DNA from: Paraburkholderia silviterrae
GTDB taxonomy: Bacteria; Pseudomonadota; Gammaproteobacteria; Burkholderiales; Burkholderiaceae
Length of the DNA: 64,000 nucleotides
Direction of reading: 5' to 3'
Assembly: GCF_004353915.1 (NCBI RefSeq)
Contig: NZ_SMRP01000001.1
Span: forward strand, 1 to 64,000
A model generated the notes under the pieces. It saw only the letters and a program-made list of their open reading frames with translations, was not told the DNA's origin and did not search any database. Below are positions 54,229 through 62,371 of this stretch, one piece after another. Position 1 is the first letter of the stretch, and every line of letters starts with the position of its first letter. A program made the translations under genes and the position numbers.

Positions 54229-54681
54229 TCAGCCCTGGCGTGCGCGCGCGGCGGCGTCCTCTGCGGCGCCTTCAATCGCGCGGCGCAAATCGTCTGGAAT
54301 CGGCATGGCCTTATGCGTGTCGAGCGAGGTCGTCACGATCGTCTGCTGGGCGCTCATGCGCATGACGCCGTCCGTGCCCGTGCATGCCCACGCCAGCGTA
54401 AGCGATGCCTGGCCGATGCGCTCCACGTCGAGCGAGAGCCACACTTCGTCGCCCATCTTGCTGACCGCCTTGAAATCGACCTCCAGATGCACCGTGGGCA
54501 TGCCCACGCGACGCGCACCGATCACGCCGTGATAGCCCTCGGGCAAAAGCGCGTCGATCCACGACTCGATGAGATCGTTGAACAGCACGAAGTACTGCGG
54601 GTAGAACACGATGCCGGCCGGATCGCATTCGGAAAAGTGAATCTTGTGCAGCCGGCTGAACACGGGCGCGTGCGTTTTCAT
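54229..54681 (-). CDS. Hotdog-fold acyl-CoA thioesterase
   Basis: A 150-residue thioesterase of the 4-hydroxybenzoyl-CoA thioesterase / YbgC type. The catalytic Asp is in HFSECDPAGIVFYPQYFVLFNDL (about residues 15-37). The following helix LIESWIDALLP and the sheet VDFKAVSKMGDEVWLSLDVE complete the hotdog fold. It lies 31 bases downstream of iorB on the same strand, so it is probably the last gene of that operon. An arylacetyl-CoA made by the oxidoreductase is a natural substrate candidate. Confidence 0.87.
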   Translation of the reverse strand: MKTHAPVFSRLHKIHFSECDPAGIVFYPQYFVLFNDLIESWIDALLPEGYHGVIGARRVGMPTVHLEVDFKAVSKMGDEVWLSLDVERIGQASLTLAWACTGTDGVMRMSAQQTIVTTSLDTHKAMPIPDDLRRAIEGAAEDAAARARQG

Positions 54682-54712
54682 TGCAATGTCTCCCTCCAGG
54701 TACGCGCGGCGA

Positions 54713-56224
54713 TTATGCCAGCGCGTGCCGTGCGAGCGCGGCGCGCAGCTTGTGGCCGTGCTCGTCGGCGAGCGCCGCGTCGCGCAGATCGCGCAAGGTC
54801 GCGGGCGCGAGGCGCGCGCCCGCGCGCACCACGGCGCTCATGAGCGTCTGGTAATTCGCGAGCCCGCGGGCATGCGTGTCGCTGTAGCCCTTCACGAGAC
54901 GCTGGCATTGCGCGACTTCGACGGCCAGCGCCGGATTGTGCTGCGCAGACTGCACGATCTGATGCAACCAGGCCTCGATGCGCGCGCTCTCCAGCTCGTA
55001 ACGCAGCGTGCGCCGGCGCATGCCGCGCAGACGCGCGAGCCCATAGAGCAGCAGGTAGCCGCGCAGCGAGCTCGTCTTGACCACGCGCCCCGCTTTCGTA
55101 TGGCGCTCGACGAGACGATGAATGACGTGCGGCCTGGCGAGCCAGCGGCCGATGCCGGCGGGCAGCGTCTCGCAGATTTCCTCGATGCGCGGATGCATGA
55201 ATTCGTTGATGGCGAGCAGCTGGTCCGGCTGCGCGCGCACCTCGCCGCGCACGCGCTCGAAACGCGAGGCACGCGTCTTGAGGTCGGCCACGCGAATCGT
55301 GTCCTCGTACGACATCCACAGCGCGAGATGGCGCGCCGTCTCGCGCAGCAAGGCGCCGCGCGCCTCGGGCAGCGTGCGGCGCAGGTTCGCGAGCCGGTCG
55401 AGATAGAGCGCCGCATATTCGGGGTCCTGATAATCGATCAGCCTGCGCACGCCCTCGATGGCGAACGACTGGGCCTCGGCGGGCAGCTCCGCGCGCACGC
55501 GTTCGAGCAAACGGGCCACGGCCGGGTCGCGTGGCGCTGGCGCGGGTGCCTCGTCGCTTGATTTAGAAGGCTGTGCGTGGTCTTGCGCATCGCCGTCGTC
55601 GGCGTCTGCACGCGCGTAGCCCAGCTCGAAGGCGCGCAGGCTCGGCTTCACGCCCACGCCGCCGCGCTCGATCGTTTCCTCGAACTGCCGGCGGCTGAAC
55701 GGCAACACGCCGGTGCCGGCAAGCGCGCCGAACAGCACCGCGCTGATCACACTGCCGCTCGCAACGGCTGCCTGCGCCATGTCGAAACGCACGAAGCGCT
55801 TCGCAGCCGCGCCCGCGTGGGCGATGAGCGCGCCGTCGTCCACCCGGCCGTCGCCCATCGCGGTCTTTTCGGCAATCGAGTACACGCGGTGCGTCGAGGC
55901 CACGAGCGTCGTGTGCCCCGGCGTGACGAGCCCGCGCTGCACGGCGCGGCCCGCCTCCATCAGCTCGGAGGCAAGCACCACGTCGACGTCGCCGGGCAGC
56001 GGCATCAAGGCGAGAATCGGCGTGCGCGGCTCGTCTTCGTCGCGCGCGAAGAGCTCGACGTAATAGATCGTCGCGCCGGTGCGTTGCGCGACGCCCGGCA
56101 CCGAGGTGGTCTGCGCGTAATAGCCGTTGTGCTCGCCCAGGTCGACGACCCAGTCGGCCAGCACGCCGCCGCCCTCGCCGCCCATGGCGAGAATCGCAAT
56201 CTTGATCGGTTGTGCTTTGTTCAT
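54713..56224 (-). CDS. iorB: Indolepyruvate oxidoreductase subunit beta, long form
   Basis: A 503-residue subunit from ATG 56224 (MNKAQPIKIAILAMGGEGGG). Residues 5-200 form the gamma-type domain of 2-oxoacid:ferredoxin oxidoreductases, with GGEGGGVLADW, TTSVPGVAQRTGATIYYVE and VDVVLASELMEAGRAVQRGL. A Pro/Ala/Asp-rich linker (about 235-265) leads to a helical C-terminal region of 240 residues that archaeal IorB lacks and that occurs in proteobacterial long forms (DUF6537-like). Its role is unknown. The gene starts 31 bases after iorA. Confidence 0.9.
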   Translation of the reverse strand: MNKAQPIKIAILAMGGEGGGVLADWVVDLGEHNGYYAQTTSVPGVAQRTGATIYYVELFARDEDEPRTPILALMPLPGDVDVVLASELMEAGRAVQRGLVTPGHTTLVASTHRVYSIAEKTAMGDGRVDDGALIAHAGAAAKRFVRFDMAQAAVASGSVISAVLFGALAGTGVLPFSRRQFEETIERGGVGVKPSLRAFELGYARADADDGDAQDHAQPSKSSDEAPAPAPRDPAVARLLERVRAELPAEAQSFAIEGVRRLIDYQDPEYAALYLDRLANLRRTLPEARGALLRETARHLALWMSYEDTIRVADLKTRASRFERVRGEVRAQPDQLLAINEFMHPRIEEICETLPAGIGRWLARPHVIHRLVERHTKAGRVVKTSSLRGYLLLYGLARLRGMRRRTLRYELESARIEAWLHQIVQSAQHNPALAVEVAQCQRLVKGYSDTHARGLANYQTLMSAVVRAGARLAPATLRDLRDAALADEHGHKLRAALARHALA

Positions 56225-56255
56225 GGTGTTGCCCGGGAGTCTCGAGGGTCGACGG

Positions 56256-58514
56256 TCAAAAGGCATAGCGCGCGCGGCGGCGCGCCTCGCGGCGCTGCAG
56301 CCAGCCGATCGCCACGTCGCGCACGCGCTGGCGCAGCTTGTCCATTTTCGAAGGATTGCTGATGATCTGCGCACGGTAGAACGACGGGCACAGCACCGCC
56401 GCGTGCGAGACCTCGCCGCACAGGCCGCAGCCGACGCAACTGTCGAGCACGCTCGCCACCGGATCGGTACGCAGCGGATCGGGGTTGGGCTTGATCGAGA
56501 GCGACGGGCAGCCCGAGAGGCGGATGCACGAATGATCGCCCGTGCAGGTGTCCGAATCCACGCCGAAGCGCTCGCGCACCACGCGCTCGCCCGCGGCGAT
56601 CGCCAAGCGCCGCTTCGGCTTCTCGCGGCGCTCCTTGTTCAGCATGCACTCGCTCTGCGCGATCAGCACCTTCGGCCCTTTCGCGCCGGTGGTGAGCGCT
56701 TCCTTGAGCGTCGCCATCATCGTCTTGAGGTCGTAGGTGCGGCGCACCGTCTTCACCCACTTCACGCCCACGCCGCGCACCGCCTGCTCGATTTCGTGGC
56801 CCGTGCTGCGCGTGGGGTTCAGGGCCGTCGACGAAAGAATGTCTTGCCCGCCCGTGGCCGACGTATAGCTGTTGTCGACGACGATCGTGAGGTTGTCGCT
56901 CTTGTTGAAGACCGCGTTGGCAATGCCGCTCGTGAGGCCGTTGTGCCAGAAGCCGCCGTCGCCCATCACCGAAATGGCGCGCTTGTCCGCGCTCGCGTTG
57001 AGCGCCGATGCGCTCGCGCTGCCGAGGCCGTAGCCCATGGTCGTCGCGCCCAGGTTGAACGGCGGCAGGATCGAGAACAGATGGCAGCCAATGTCGGCGC
57101 TCACGTGGTGCGGGCCCAGCTCGCGCTCGACGAGCTTCATCGCCGTGAAGATCGGACGCTCCGGGCACCCCGTGCAAAAGCCCGGCGGGCGGGCGTGCAC
57201 GCTGTCGTCGAGCGGCGGCACCGATGCGGCGGGTGCGCTTTCCACGCCTTCCACGCTTGCCACGCCGTGCTCACCCGCGCGCGCCGCCCCGGACGTCGAA
57301 GCGACCACTTCCGCACGCCCCGCCGGCTCACCGGCGGGCACCGCCTTCACCGGAATCACCTTGCGCGGCGCCGGTTGCGCCTCGAGCACGCCATAGCGCT
57401 CGAAGAACGCGCGCAGCCCCTTCATGACCGTCGCCGCGTTGTATTCGCCGGCGAGCGGCAACACGTCCTTGCCATGCAGCGCGGCGCCCACGCCGCGCTG
57501 ACGCAAGATCGCGCTCGCGTTCTGCTCGACGAAGTTCGGCTGCCCTTCTTCGATCACGAGCACGGCGCGCTTGCCGGCACAGAATCGTTCCCACTCCGAA
57601 TCGATGAGCGGATACGCCACGTTCATCACGTAAAGCGGAATCTGCGTTTCGCCATAGACGTCCGCGAGGCCGAGCCGCTCGAGCGCGCGCAGCACCGTGT
57701 TGTAGCTGCCGCCCTGCACCGCGATGCCGATATCGCGTGCATCGGCCGAGAAAAATTCGTTGAGCTGCCGCTCTTCGATGAACTTCACGGCGGCCGGCCA
57801 GCGCTCGTGAATCTTCTCGCGCTCATGCAGGAAGCTCGCGGGCGGCAGCACGATGCGCTCGACGTCGCGCTTTGGGTGTTCGAGCGCGTCCTTGATGGTG
57901 AAGGCCGAGCGGCGGTTCTCGGACGCCACGAACTGGCCGTGCACATGGCAGGCGCGAATGCGCAGTTGCAGCATGACGGGCGTGCTGCTCGCCTCGGAGA
58001 GGTCGAAGCCGTCCTTCACCGCCTGCACGATCGAGGGCAGATTGGGGCGCGGATCGAGCAGCCAGATCTGCGACTTCATGGCGAACGCGTGGCTGCGCTC
58101 CTGCATGATCGAGGAGCCCTCGCCGTAGTCTTCGCCGACGATGATGAGCGCGCCCCCGGTCACGCCGCCCGAGGCGAGATTCGCGAGCGCGTCGGACGCG
58201 ACGTTCGTGCCCACCGTGGCCTTGAAGGTGACCGCGCCGCGCAGCGGATAGTTGACGGAGGCGGCCAGCGACGCCGCGGCGGTGGCCTCGCTCGCGCTGT
58301 TCTCGAAGCGAATGCCATGGTCGCTCAGGATGTCCTGCGCGTCCGCGAGCACGTCCATCAGATGCGAGATCGGCGCGCCCTGGTAGCCGGCCACGTACGC
58401 CACGCCCGATTCGAGCAGCGCCTTCGTCACGGCGAGAATGCCTTCCCCGCTGAACACCTCGCCCGCGCCAAGGCGCAGCTTCTTCACTTCCTCGACAAAC
58501 GACCGCTCTGCCAT
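56256..58514 (-). CDS. iorA: Indolepyruvate oxidoreductase subunit alpha, ferredoxin-containing
   Basis: A 752-residue subunit from ATG 58514. It carries out CoA-dependent oxidative decarboxylation of arylpyruvates (indolepyruvate, phenylpyruvate) to arylacetyl-CoA. The N-terminal pyrimidine-binding domain has GEGILAVTKALLESGVAYVA. A Pro/Ala/Glu-rich linker (about 385-435) precedes the TPP domain with VMGDGGFWHNGLTSGIANAV and VVDNSYTSATGGQ. The C-terminus binds two Fe-S clusters: CTGDHSCIRLSGCP (Cys 657, 663, 669) and CVGCGLCGEV...CP (Cys 693, 696, 699, 709). The first set has wider spacing than classic CxxCxxC. Transcription likely starts at the MarR-type element just upstream. Confidence 0.93.
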   Translation of the reverse strand: MAERSFVEEVKKLRLGAGEVFSGEGILAVTKALLESGVAYVAGYQGAPISHLMDVLADAQDILSDHGIRFENSASEATAAASLAASVNYPLRGAVTFKATVGTNVASDALANLASGGVTGGALIIVGEDYGEGSSIMQERSHAFAMKSQIWLLDPRPNLPSIVQAVKDGFDLSEASSTPVMLQLRIRACHVHGQFVASENRRSAFTIKDALEHPKRDVERIVLPPASFLHEREKIHERWPAAVKFIEERQLNEFFSADARDIGIAVQGGSYNTVLRALERLGLADVYGETQIPLYVMNVAYPLIDSEWERFCAGKRAVLVIEEGQPNFVEQNASAILRQRGVGAALHGKDVLPLAGEYNAATVMKGLRAFFERYGVLEAQPAPRKVIPVKAVPAGEPAGRAEVVASTSGAARAGEHGVASVEGVESAPAASVPPLDDSVHARPPGFCTGCPERPIFTAMKLVERELGPHHVSADIGCHLFSILPPFNLGATTMGYGLGSASASALNASADKRAISVMGDGGFWHNGLTSGIANAVFNKSDNLTIVVDNSYTSATGGQDILSSTALNPTRSTGHEIEQAVRGVGVKWVKTVRRTYDLKTMMATLKEALTTGAKGPKVLIAQSECMLNKERREKPKRRLAIAAGERVVRERFGVDSDTCTGDHSCIRLSGCPSLSIKPNPDPLRTDPVASVLDSCVGCGLCGEVSHAAVLCPSFYRAQIISNPSKMDKLRQRVRDVAIGWLQRREARRRARYAF

Positions 58515-58581
58515 GACCGTCCCCTTCGATGATCTGTCTCTGCCGCCCGGCGCACCCATGCCGCGCGTCAGGTCAGTATAG

Positions 58582-58617
58582 TTTAGAGCTAAATATTTCC
58601 AAAATCATAGTTAACCC
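58582..58617. promoter_or_regulatory. 36-bp element before iorA, shared with the cyclase/marR promoter
   Basis: TTTAGAGCTAAAT followed by CAAAATCATAGTTAACCC at the same spacing as at 53572-53607, with 29 of 36 identities. TTTAG-N2-CTAAA is palindromic. It lies 68 bases before the iorA start, a good place for repression by the nearby MarR protein. Confidence 0.7.
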
Positions 58618-58698
58618 GGCAAGACGGCGTCTGGCGGGACGCGCCGGCGCGCCCGGTTGCGGGGACGGACGCGCGGCGTGGGAAGAGACGGCAAGCCT

Positions 58699-58731
58699 GC
58701 AGGGCCTGCTATTAGCGTGAACAGGCCCTAG
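58699..58731. terminator. Hairpin element at the end of the SYLF gene (copy 2)
   Basis: AGGGCCTG and CAGGCCCT form an 8-base stem around a 13-base loop. The right arm overlaps the TAG stop of the minus-strand SYLF gene. The same element, 25 of 33 bases alike, overlaps the stop of the cyclase gene at 52722-52754. Confidence 0.55.
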
Positions 58732-59318
58732 ATCACCAGCCGCGAGACTTTCACGCCTTCGAGCGAGACCCCGGCCATCAAGCCGGCGTTGGTCAGCACG
58801 AACGCTTCGACGGGGCTGGTCGCCGTCGAGGTGTCGATATTGCCGTTCGCCCCCACGGTGACGAGCGCGACCGTGGCGTCGGCGCCGGCCGACCAGCCCT
58901 GGCTGTTCACGAAGTCGTTGAGCGCGCCCTGGTTCATGAACGCGAAGATGATGTCCTTGGACTGCGCACCGATCTGCAGGCCGAACGAGCCCCCGAGCGT
59001 GCTGTAGTAGCCCTCGGTCCGCCCGTTCACGCGCAGCGCGCCGGTGCCGTATTGCGCGCCGATCCAGAATCCCGCCGCGATCACGCCCGGAAAGACGAGC
59101 ACGCCGCTCGACTTCGAAAGCAGCTCGCGCGACCCGGTCACCGTGCTGTAGAGGCGCGTGAGCGTGGCGTCCACGCTCGCGTCGATGGAATTGCGCTTGG
59201 CCGCGTTCTGGGCGGCGCTGCTTCCCGAACCCAGCGGGGTCGTCGTACAGCCGGCGAGCGCAAGCCCGCTCGCGGCGAGCGCGGCGCTGGAGTTGAGGAG
59301 AAATTGACGTCGGCGCAT
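58728..59318 (-). CDS. SYLF/YSC84-domain lipoprotein
   Basis: A 196-residue lipoprotein from ATG 59318 (MRRRQFLLNSSAALAASG), with twin-Arg-like RRR and a lipobox LALAGC (lipidated Cys about 24). The SYLF lipid-binding domain fills the rest: LLSKSSGVLVFPGVIAAGFWIGAQYG, GYYSTLGGSFGLQIGAQSKD and LTNAGLMAGVSLEGVKVSRL, the typical ending. Such proteins are common in Burkholderiaceae; they bind phosphoinositide-like or other lipids, with unclear roles in the envelope. The longer frame upstream (to 59573) is rejected because it would bury the signal peptide. Confidence 0.9.
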   Translation of the reverse strand: MRRRQFLLNSSAALAASGLALAGCTTTPLGSGSSAAQNAAKRNSIDASVDATLTRLYSTVTGSRELLSKSSGVLVFPGVIAAGFWIGAQYGTGALRVNGRTEGYYSTLGGSFGLQIGAQSKDIIFAFMNQGALNDFVNSQGWSAGADATVALVTVGANGNIDTSTATSPVEAFVLTNAGLMAGVSLEGVKVSRLVI

Positions 59319-59731
59319 TGAGGTGTCCCTGTCAAGACGAATCCGTGAAGAAGATGCCCGCGCACAAATACTGCGCGAAGCGCGAAAGGATAGCGTGCGT
59401 GGTCGCCGGCCGCTGCATCGGCACGCCTCGCAGGCCCCGCGCGGGCAGCCACGGCGGCCATGCCCGCCTTCCCCTGGCGATATAGGACAATGCGCCGCGC
59501 ATCGAGTTCGCGCCGTCCAGCCGAAAATCCCCGGCGCCCTCGCCTGCTGCAGCGCAATACTGCAACGCAGCATATTCGTCTCAGTTCATCTTGCGGTGTC
59601 CGACTTTTGCGTGCGCCGATCTCATAGTTTCTCGAAATCGTCCGATTTTTTCTGTCAGCCCAAATCGATACAGTCAAGACGTGGGGGCGCTCAACGCCTC
59701 TGCTCCCTACCATCTTGAATCCGATATCGCC
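59319..59731. other. Intergenic region between SYLF gene and membrane protein gene
   Basis: About 410 bases. Open frames on both strands are GC-driven. GTCCGAC and GTCCGAT words occur near 59596 and 59639, but I see no hairpin, repeat pair or clear promoter boxes. Confidence 0.4.
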
Positions 59732-60208
59732 ATGCCCGTAGCCACCCCCCTTCGTCGGAATCGATCCGCTGCGTCATGGATCCTGAGCGCTTGTGAATGG
59801 GCGAGCGGCTTGGGGGTCTACCTCCTGCCGGTCTTCTACATCGCCTTCTTCGCCGCGCTGTTCCTGCTCTGGCGCGAGCCCCAGTCCACCTTCTGGCTGA
59901 TGGCGGGGGGCGGCGTACTCGGCTGCACGATGACGGCGTGGGCGATCGTGTTCTGCCTCGCCAGCGTGAGGTCGGCGTCCGCGCCCGTGCGTGGCCGCGC
60001 GGAACCCGCCCACGCAGCGCAGCCGCGCATGCGCCCCGAGCCGCAGCGTTTCGCGCAGATGCTCACGCGCTCGTGCAACGAGGCCTGCGCCACGGCGTCG
60101 GGCAGCGAAGCCAGCTTCTCGGTCGCCTGCTTCCACGCGCGCTGCCCCGCGGCCAACACCAGCGATGCACCCAGCATCGTCCGCGAGCGGCCGCAAGCCG
60201 ATCGATAA
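59732..60208 (+). CDS. Hypothetical small inner-membrane protein
   Basis: A 158-residue protein from ATG 59732; the longer frame from 59591 lacks support. Two membrane helices are predicted (GLGVYLLPVFYIAFFAALFLLW, STFWLMAGGGVLGCTMTAWAIVFCLA). A basic, Ala/Pro/Arg-rich cytoplasmic tail follows, with four Cys (CNEACATASG, VACFHARCPAAN). I do not recognise the family. The Cys-rich tail could bind metal. It precedes the response regulator gene by 205 bases, so co-function is not established. Confidence 0.55.
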   Translation: MPVATPLRRNRSAASWILSACEWASGLGVYLLPVFYIAFFAALFLLWREPQSTFWLMAGGGVLGCTMTAWAIVFCLASVRSASAPVRGRAEPAHAAQPRMRPEPQRFAQMLTRSCNEACATASGSEASFSVACFHARCPAANTSDAPSIVRERPQADR

Positions 60209-60413
60209 CGCACGGCAGACGCTCACACCCGAACGCACCGTGTCAATGCTGAGAACCCACCGCAGTCCTACATGAAGCATCGTGACACCCTACAGGAGGC
60301 CAAATAAATCACTGACATATAATGAGATAGCTATCCGGTATAGCCGCGGGGCATACGGCCCGGCTCCAGGCGGCCTCCTTCAGACTGCGAATCCAGGCAA
60401 TACGCACACGCAC

Positions 60414-61094
60414 ATGACGAACGCAACACAAGACCTGCGGATCGTGGTGGCCGACGACCATCCTGTCGTGCTCACGGCTGTCACCGACTACCTCGACCAG
60501 ATTCCCGGACAAAAGGTCGTGGCGACCGCCGGGTCGGGCGCCGATCTCATCGAAACATTGCGCAGCACCCCGTGCGACCTCATCGTCACGGACTTCTCGA
60601 TGCAGGGCGAGATCGAGGACGAAGACGGCCTGCGCCTCATCGGCCGCCTGCGCCGGCTCTATCCGGACACCCCCGTCGTGGTGTTCACGATGCTCACCAA
60701 CGGCGGCATCCTGCACGAGCTCGCCGAGCTGGGCGTGGCCGGTCTCGTCGGCAAGGACGAGCCGATTCCGACGCTCGCGCAAGTCTGCCAACGCGCGCTC
60801 GTCGAGCCGGGCACGACGCTCTCCGCACGCATTGCCGAGCGGCTCGCCACGGAAGGCTCGACCGCCGACGAATTCCGCCGCACCAATCCGCTCTCGCCGC
60901 GTGAGCTCGAGGTCGTGCGGCTCTTTGCGCTCGGCCTGAGCGTCACGGAAATCTCGAAGCGCCTGAACCGCTCGGTGACGACCGTCGCCACGCAGAAGCG
61001 GGCGGCCATGCGCAAGCTCCATCTCGATTCCAATGCCGATCTGATAAGCCACGAAAACCCGTATAAGCAACACGAAAGTGATGTAACCGACTGA
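60414..61094 (+). CDS. NarL/FixJ-family response regulator (RcsB-like)
   Basis: A 226-residue regulator from ATG 60414 (MTNATQDLRIVVADDHPVVL). The receiver domain has ADDH, the phosphorylated Asp in CDLIVTDFSMQGEIED, VVVFTMLTNGG and the Lys in GLVGKDEP. The C-terminal LuxR-type helix-turn-helix (about 160-215) reads NPLSPRELEVVRLFALGLSV, TEISKRLNRSVTTVATQKRA. The layout and the long DFSMQGEIEDEDG loop resemble RcsB. No sensor kinase is adjacent, so the partner is elsewhere or outside the window. Confidence 0.9.
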   Translation: MTNATQDLRIVVADDHPVVLTAVTDYLDQIPGQKVVATAGSGADLIETLRSTPCDLIVTDFSMQGEIEDEDGLRLIGRLRRLYPDTPVVVFTMLTNGGILHELAELGVAGLVGKDEPIPTLAQVCQRALVEPGTTLSARIAERLATEGSTADEFRRTNPLSPRELEVVRLFALGLSVTEISKRLNRSVTTVATQKRAAMRKLHLDSNADLISHENPYKQHESDVTD

Positions 61095-61264
61095 TTTTTA
61101 TTGAAATAAAGCCCGCGCCGGTCAGCTTTGGGCTTCTCATGGTCAGAGACACACTTTTCAATGTTTTCGGACTTCTCCCGAAGGCTCGAAACCGATTGTG
61201 GGCACAAACTGGTCACAGGTGCCAGTGCTAGAATCCGTCATTTCGTCGCAACAGAAGGTAAAAA

Positions 61265-62371
61265 ATGGGAGACAAATCAGGAGCGCAGCGCATCCTTCAT
61301 CTGGACGGCATACGCGGCTTGCTGGCGCTGGCCGTGGCAGCGAGCCACATCTACGGCTCCATCTACCACTGGGGACCAACCCGGCCCTTCATCGGCGCGT
61401 ATCTGGCCGTGGACTTCTTCTTCATCCTCTCGGGCTACGTGCTCTCCTACACGCTCGCCAAAGGCGACTCGTCGTCGTGGGGCAAGTTCATCGCCAAGCG
61501 AGCCTTTCGGCTCTGGCCTCTGCATGCAGTGTGTCTCGTGGCGATCATCGCTGCGGTGAACAACAATGCACTCACGCAGCAGTACGTGCCCGAGTGGTGG
61601 GACGCTCTCACGCAGCGCCAGCTGCTGGCGAACGTGCTGTTCTTCCAGAACGTGGGTTTGGGGAATGTGCCGGTGATGAATGACCCGTCATGGTCGATCT
61701 CCATCGAGTTCTGGGTGTCCTCGATGCTGCTTTTTCCCATCGCGCGCCAGAAGCGCGCCTGGGTGCCGGCGCTCCTTGCACTCGCCGCTTGGGCGTTCAT
61801 CTTCGCGCTGCACGGGCCGAACCTGCTCACGCAAAAAAACTACGCGCACTACGTCAACTTCGGAGTCATGCGCGGCGTGGGCGGGATGCTCCTCGGAAAC
61901 GTGCTCTTCCGGCTGCGCGCGTCTGGAGTCGAGCGCCTGAGACTGCTCGGCTCGCTGCCGGCGCAGGCGATCTTCGTGGCGGTCGTTGCGTGGGCGGTCT
62001 TCTATCAGGACGGGCGTGCGTGGCTTGATGTGCCTATCATTCTCGCCTTCGCGTGCGTGGTGCTCTTCATGGATGCTGAGCGCGGCCTTGGGCGTGTCTT
62101 CTCGCTCACGCCGCTCGTGTGGCTGGGGGAACTCAGCTTCGCGGTCTACCTGTGCCACTCCGCGGTGATTCTCGCGATGCCGCCGCTTTACTACGACAAG
62201 GAGTTTGGCCTCTATGCTCCTGCCGTTCTGATCGGCGTGGTAATCGTCATGGCGTACATGCTGCACGTGGCGATCGAGCGCCCCTCACGGCGTTTCCTTT
62301 ACGGTCTCGTGAAAGCCAAAGAGATCGCGCCCGAGCACGTCGCAGCGAACGACAATCACTGGTACTCGTAG
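61265..62371 (+). CDS. Acyltransferase-3 family membrane protein (O-acetylase-like)
   Basis: A 368-residue membrane acyltransferase with about ten helices. The family start RILHLDGIRGLLALAVAASH and the core FFFILSGYVLSYTL, FIAKRAFRLWPLHAV and SWSISIEFWVSSMLLFP are present, with the active-site His in the first helix. Such enzymes O-acetylate surface polysaccharides. It is convergent with a phage-like fibre gene, and the two reading frames overlap by 16 bases at their ends. Phages often carry O-antigen acetylases beside the tail fibre for serotype conversion, so this one is likely phage cargo. Confidence 0.88.
   Translation: MGDKSGAQRILHLDGIRGLLALAVAASHIYGSIYHWGPTRPFIGAYLAVDFFFILSGYVLSYTLAKGDSSSWGKFIAKRAFRLWPLHAVCLVAIIAAVNNNALTQQYVPEWWDALTQRQLLANVLFFQNVGLGNVPVMNDPSWSISIEFWVSSMLLFPIARQKRAWVPALLALAAWAFIFALHGPNLLTQKNYAHYVNFGVMRGVGGMLLGNVLFRLRASGVERLRLLGSLPAQAIFVAVVAWAVFYQDGRAWLDVPIILAFACVVLFMDAERGLGRVFSLTPLVWLGELSFAVYLCHSAVILAMPPLYYDKEFGLYAPAVLIGVVIVMAYMLHVAIERPSRRFLYGLVKAKEIAPEHVAANDNHWYS

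Noticed and set aside
60318..60323. TATAAT as promoter of the response regulator
   Set aside because: No acceptable -35 lies 16-18 bases upstream, so I did not call a promoter on this hexamer alone.
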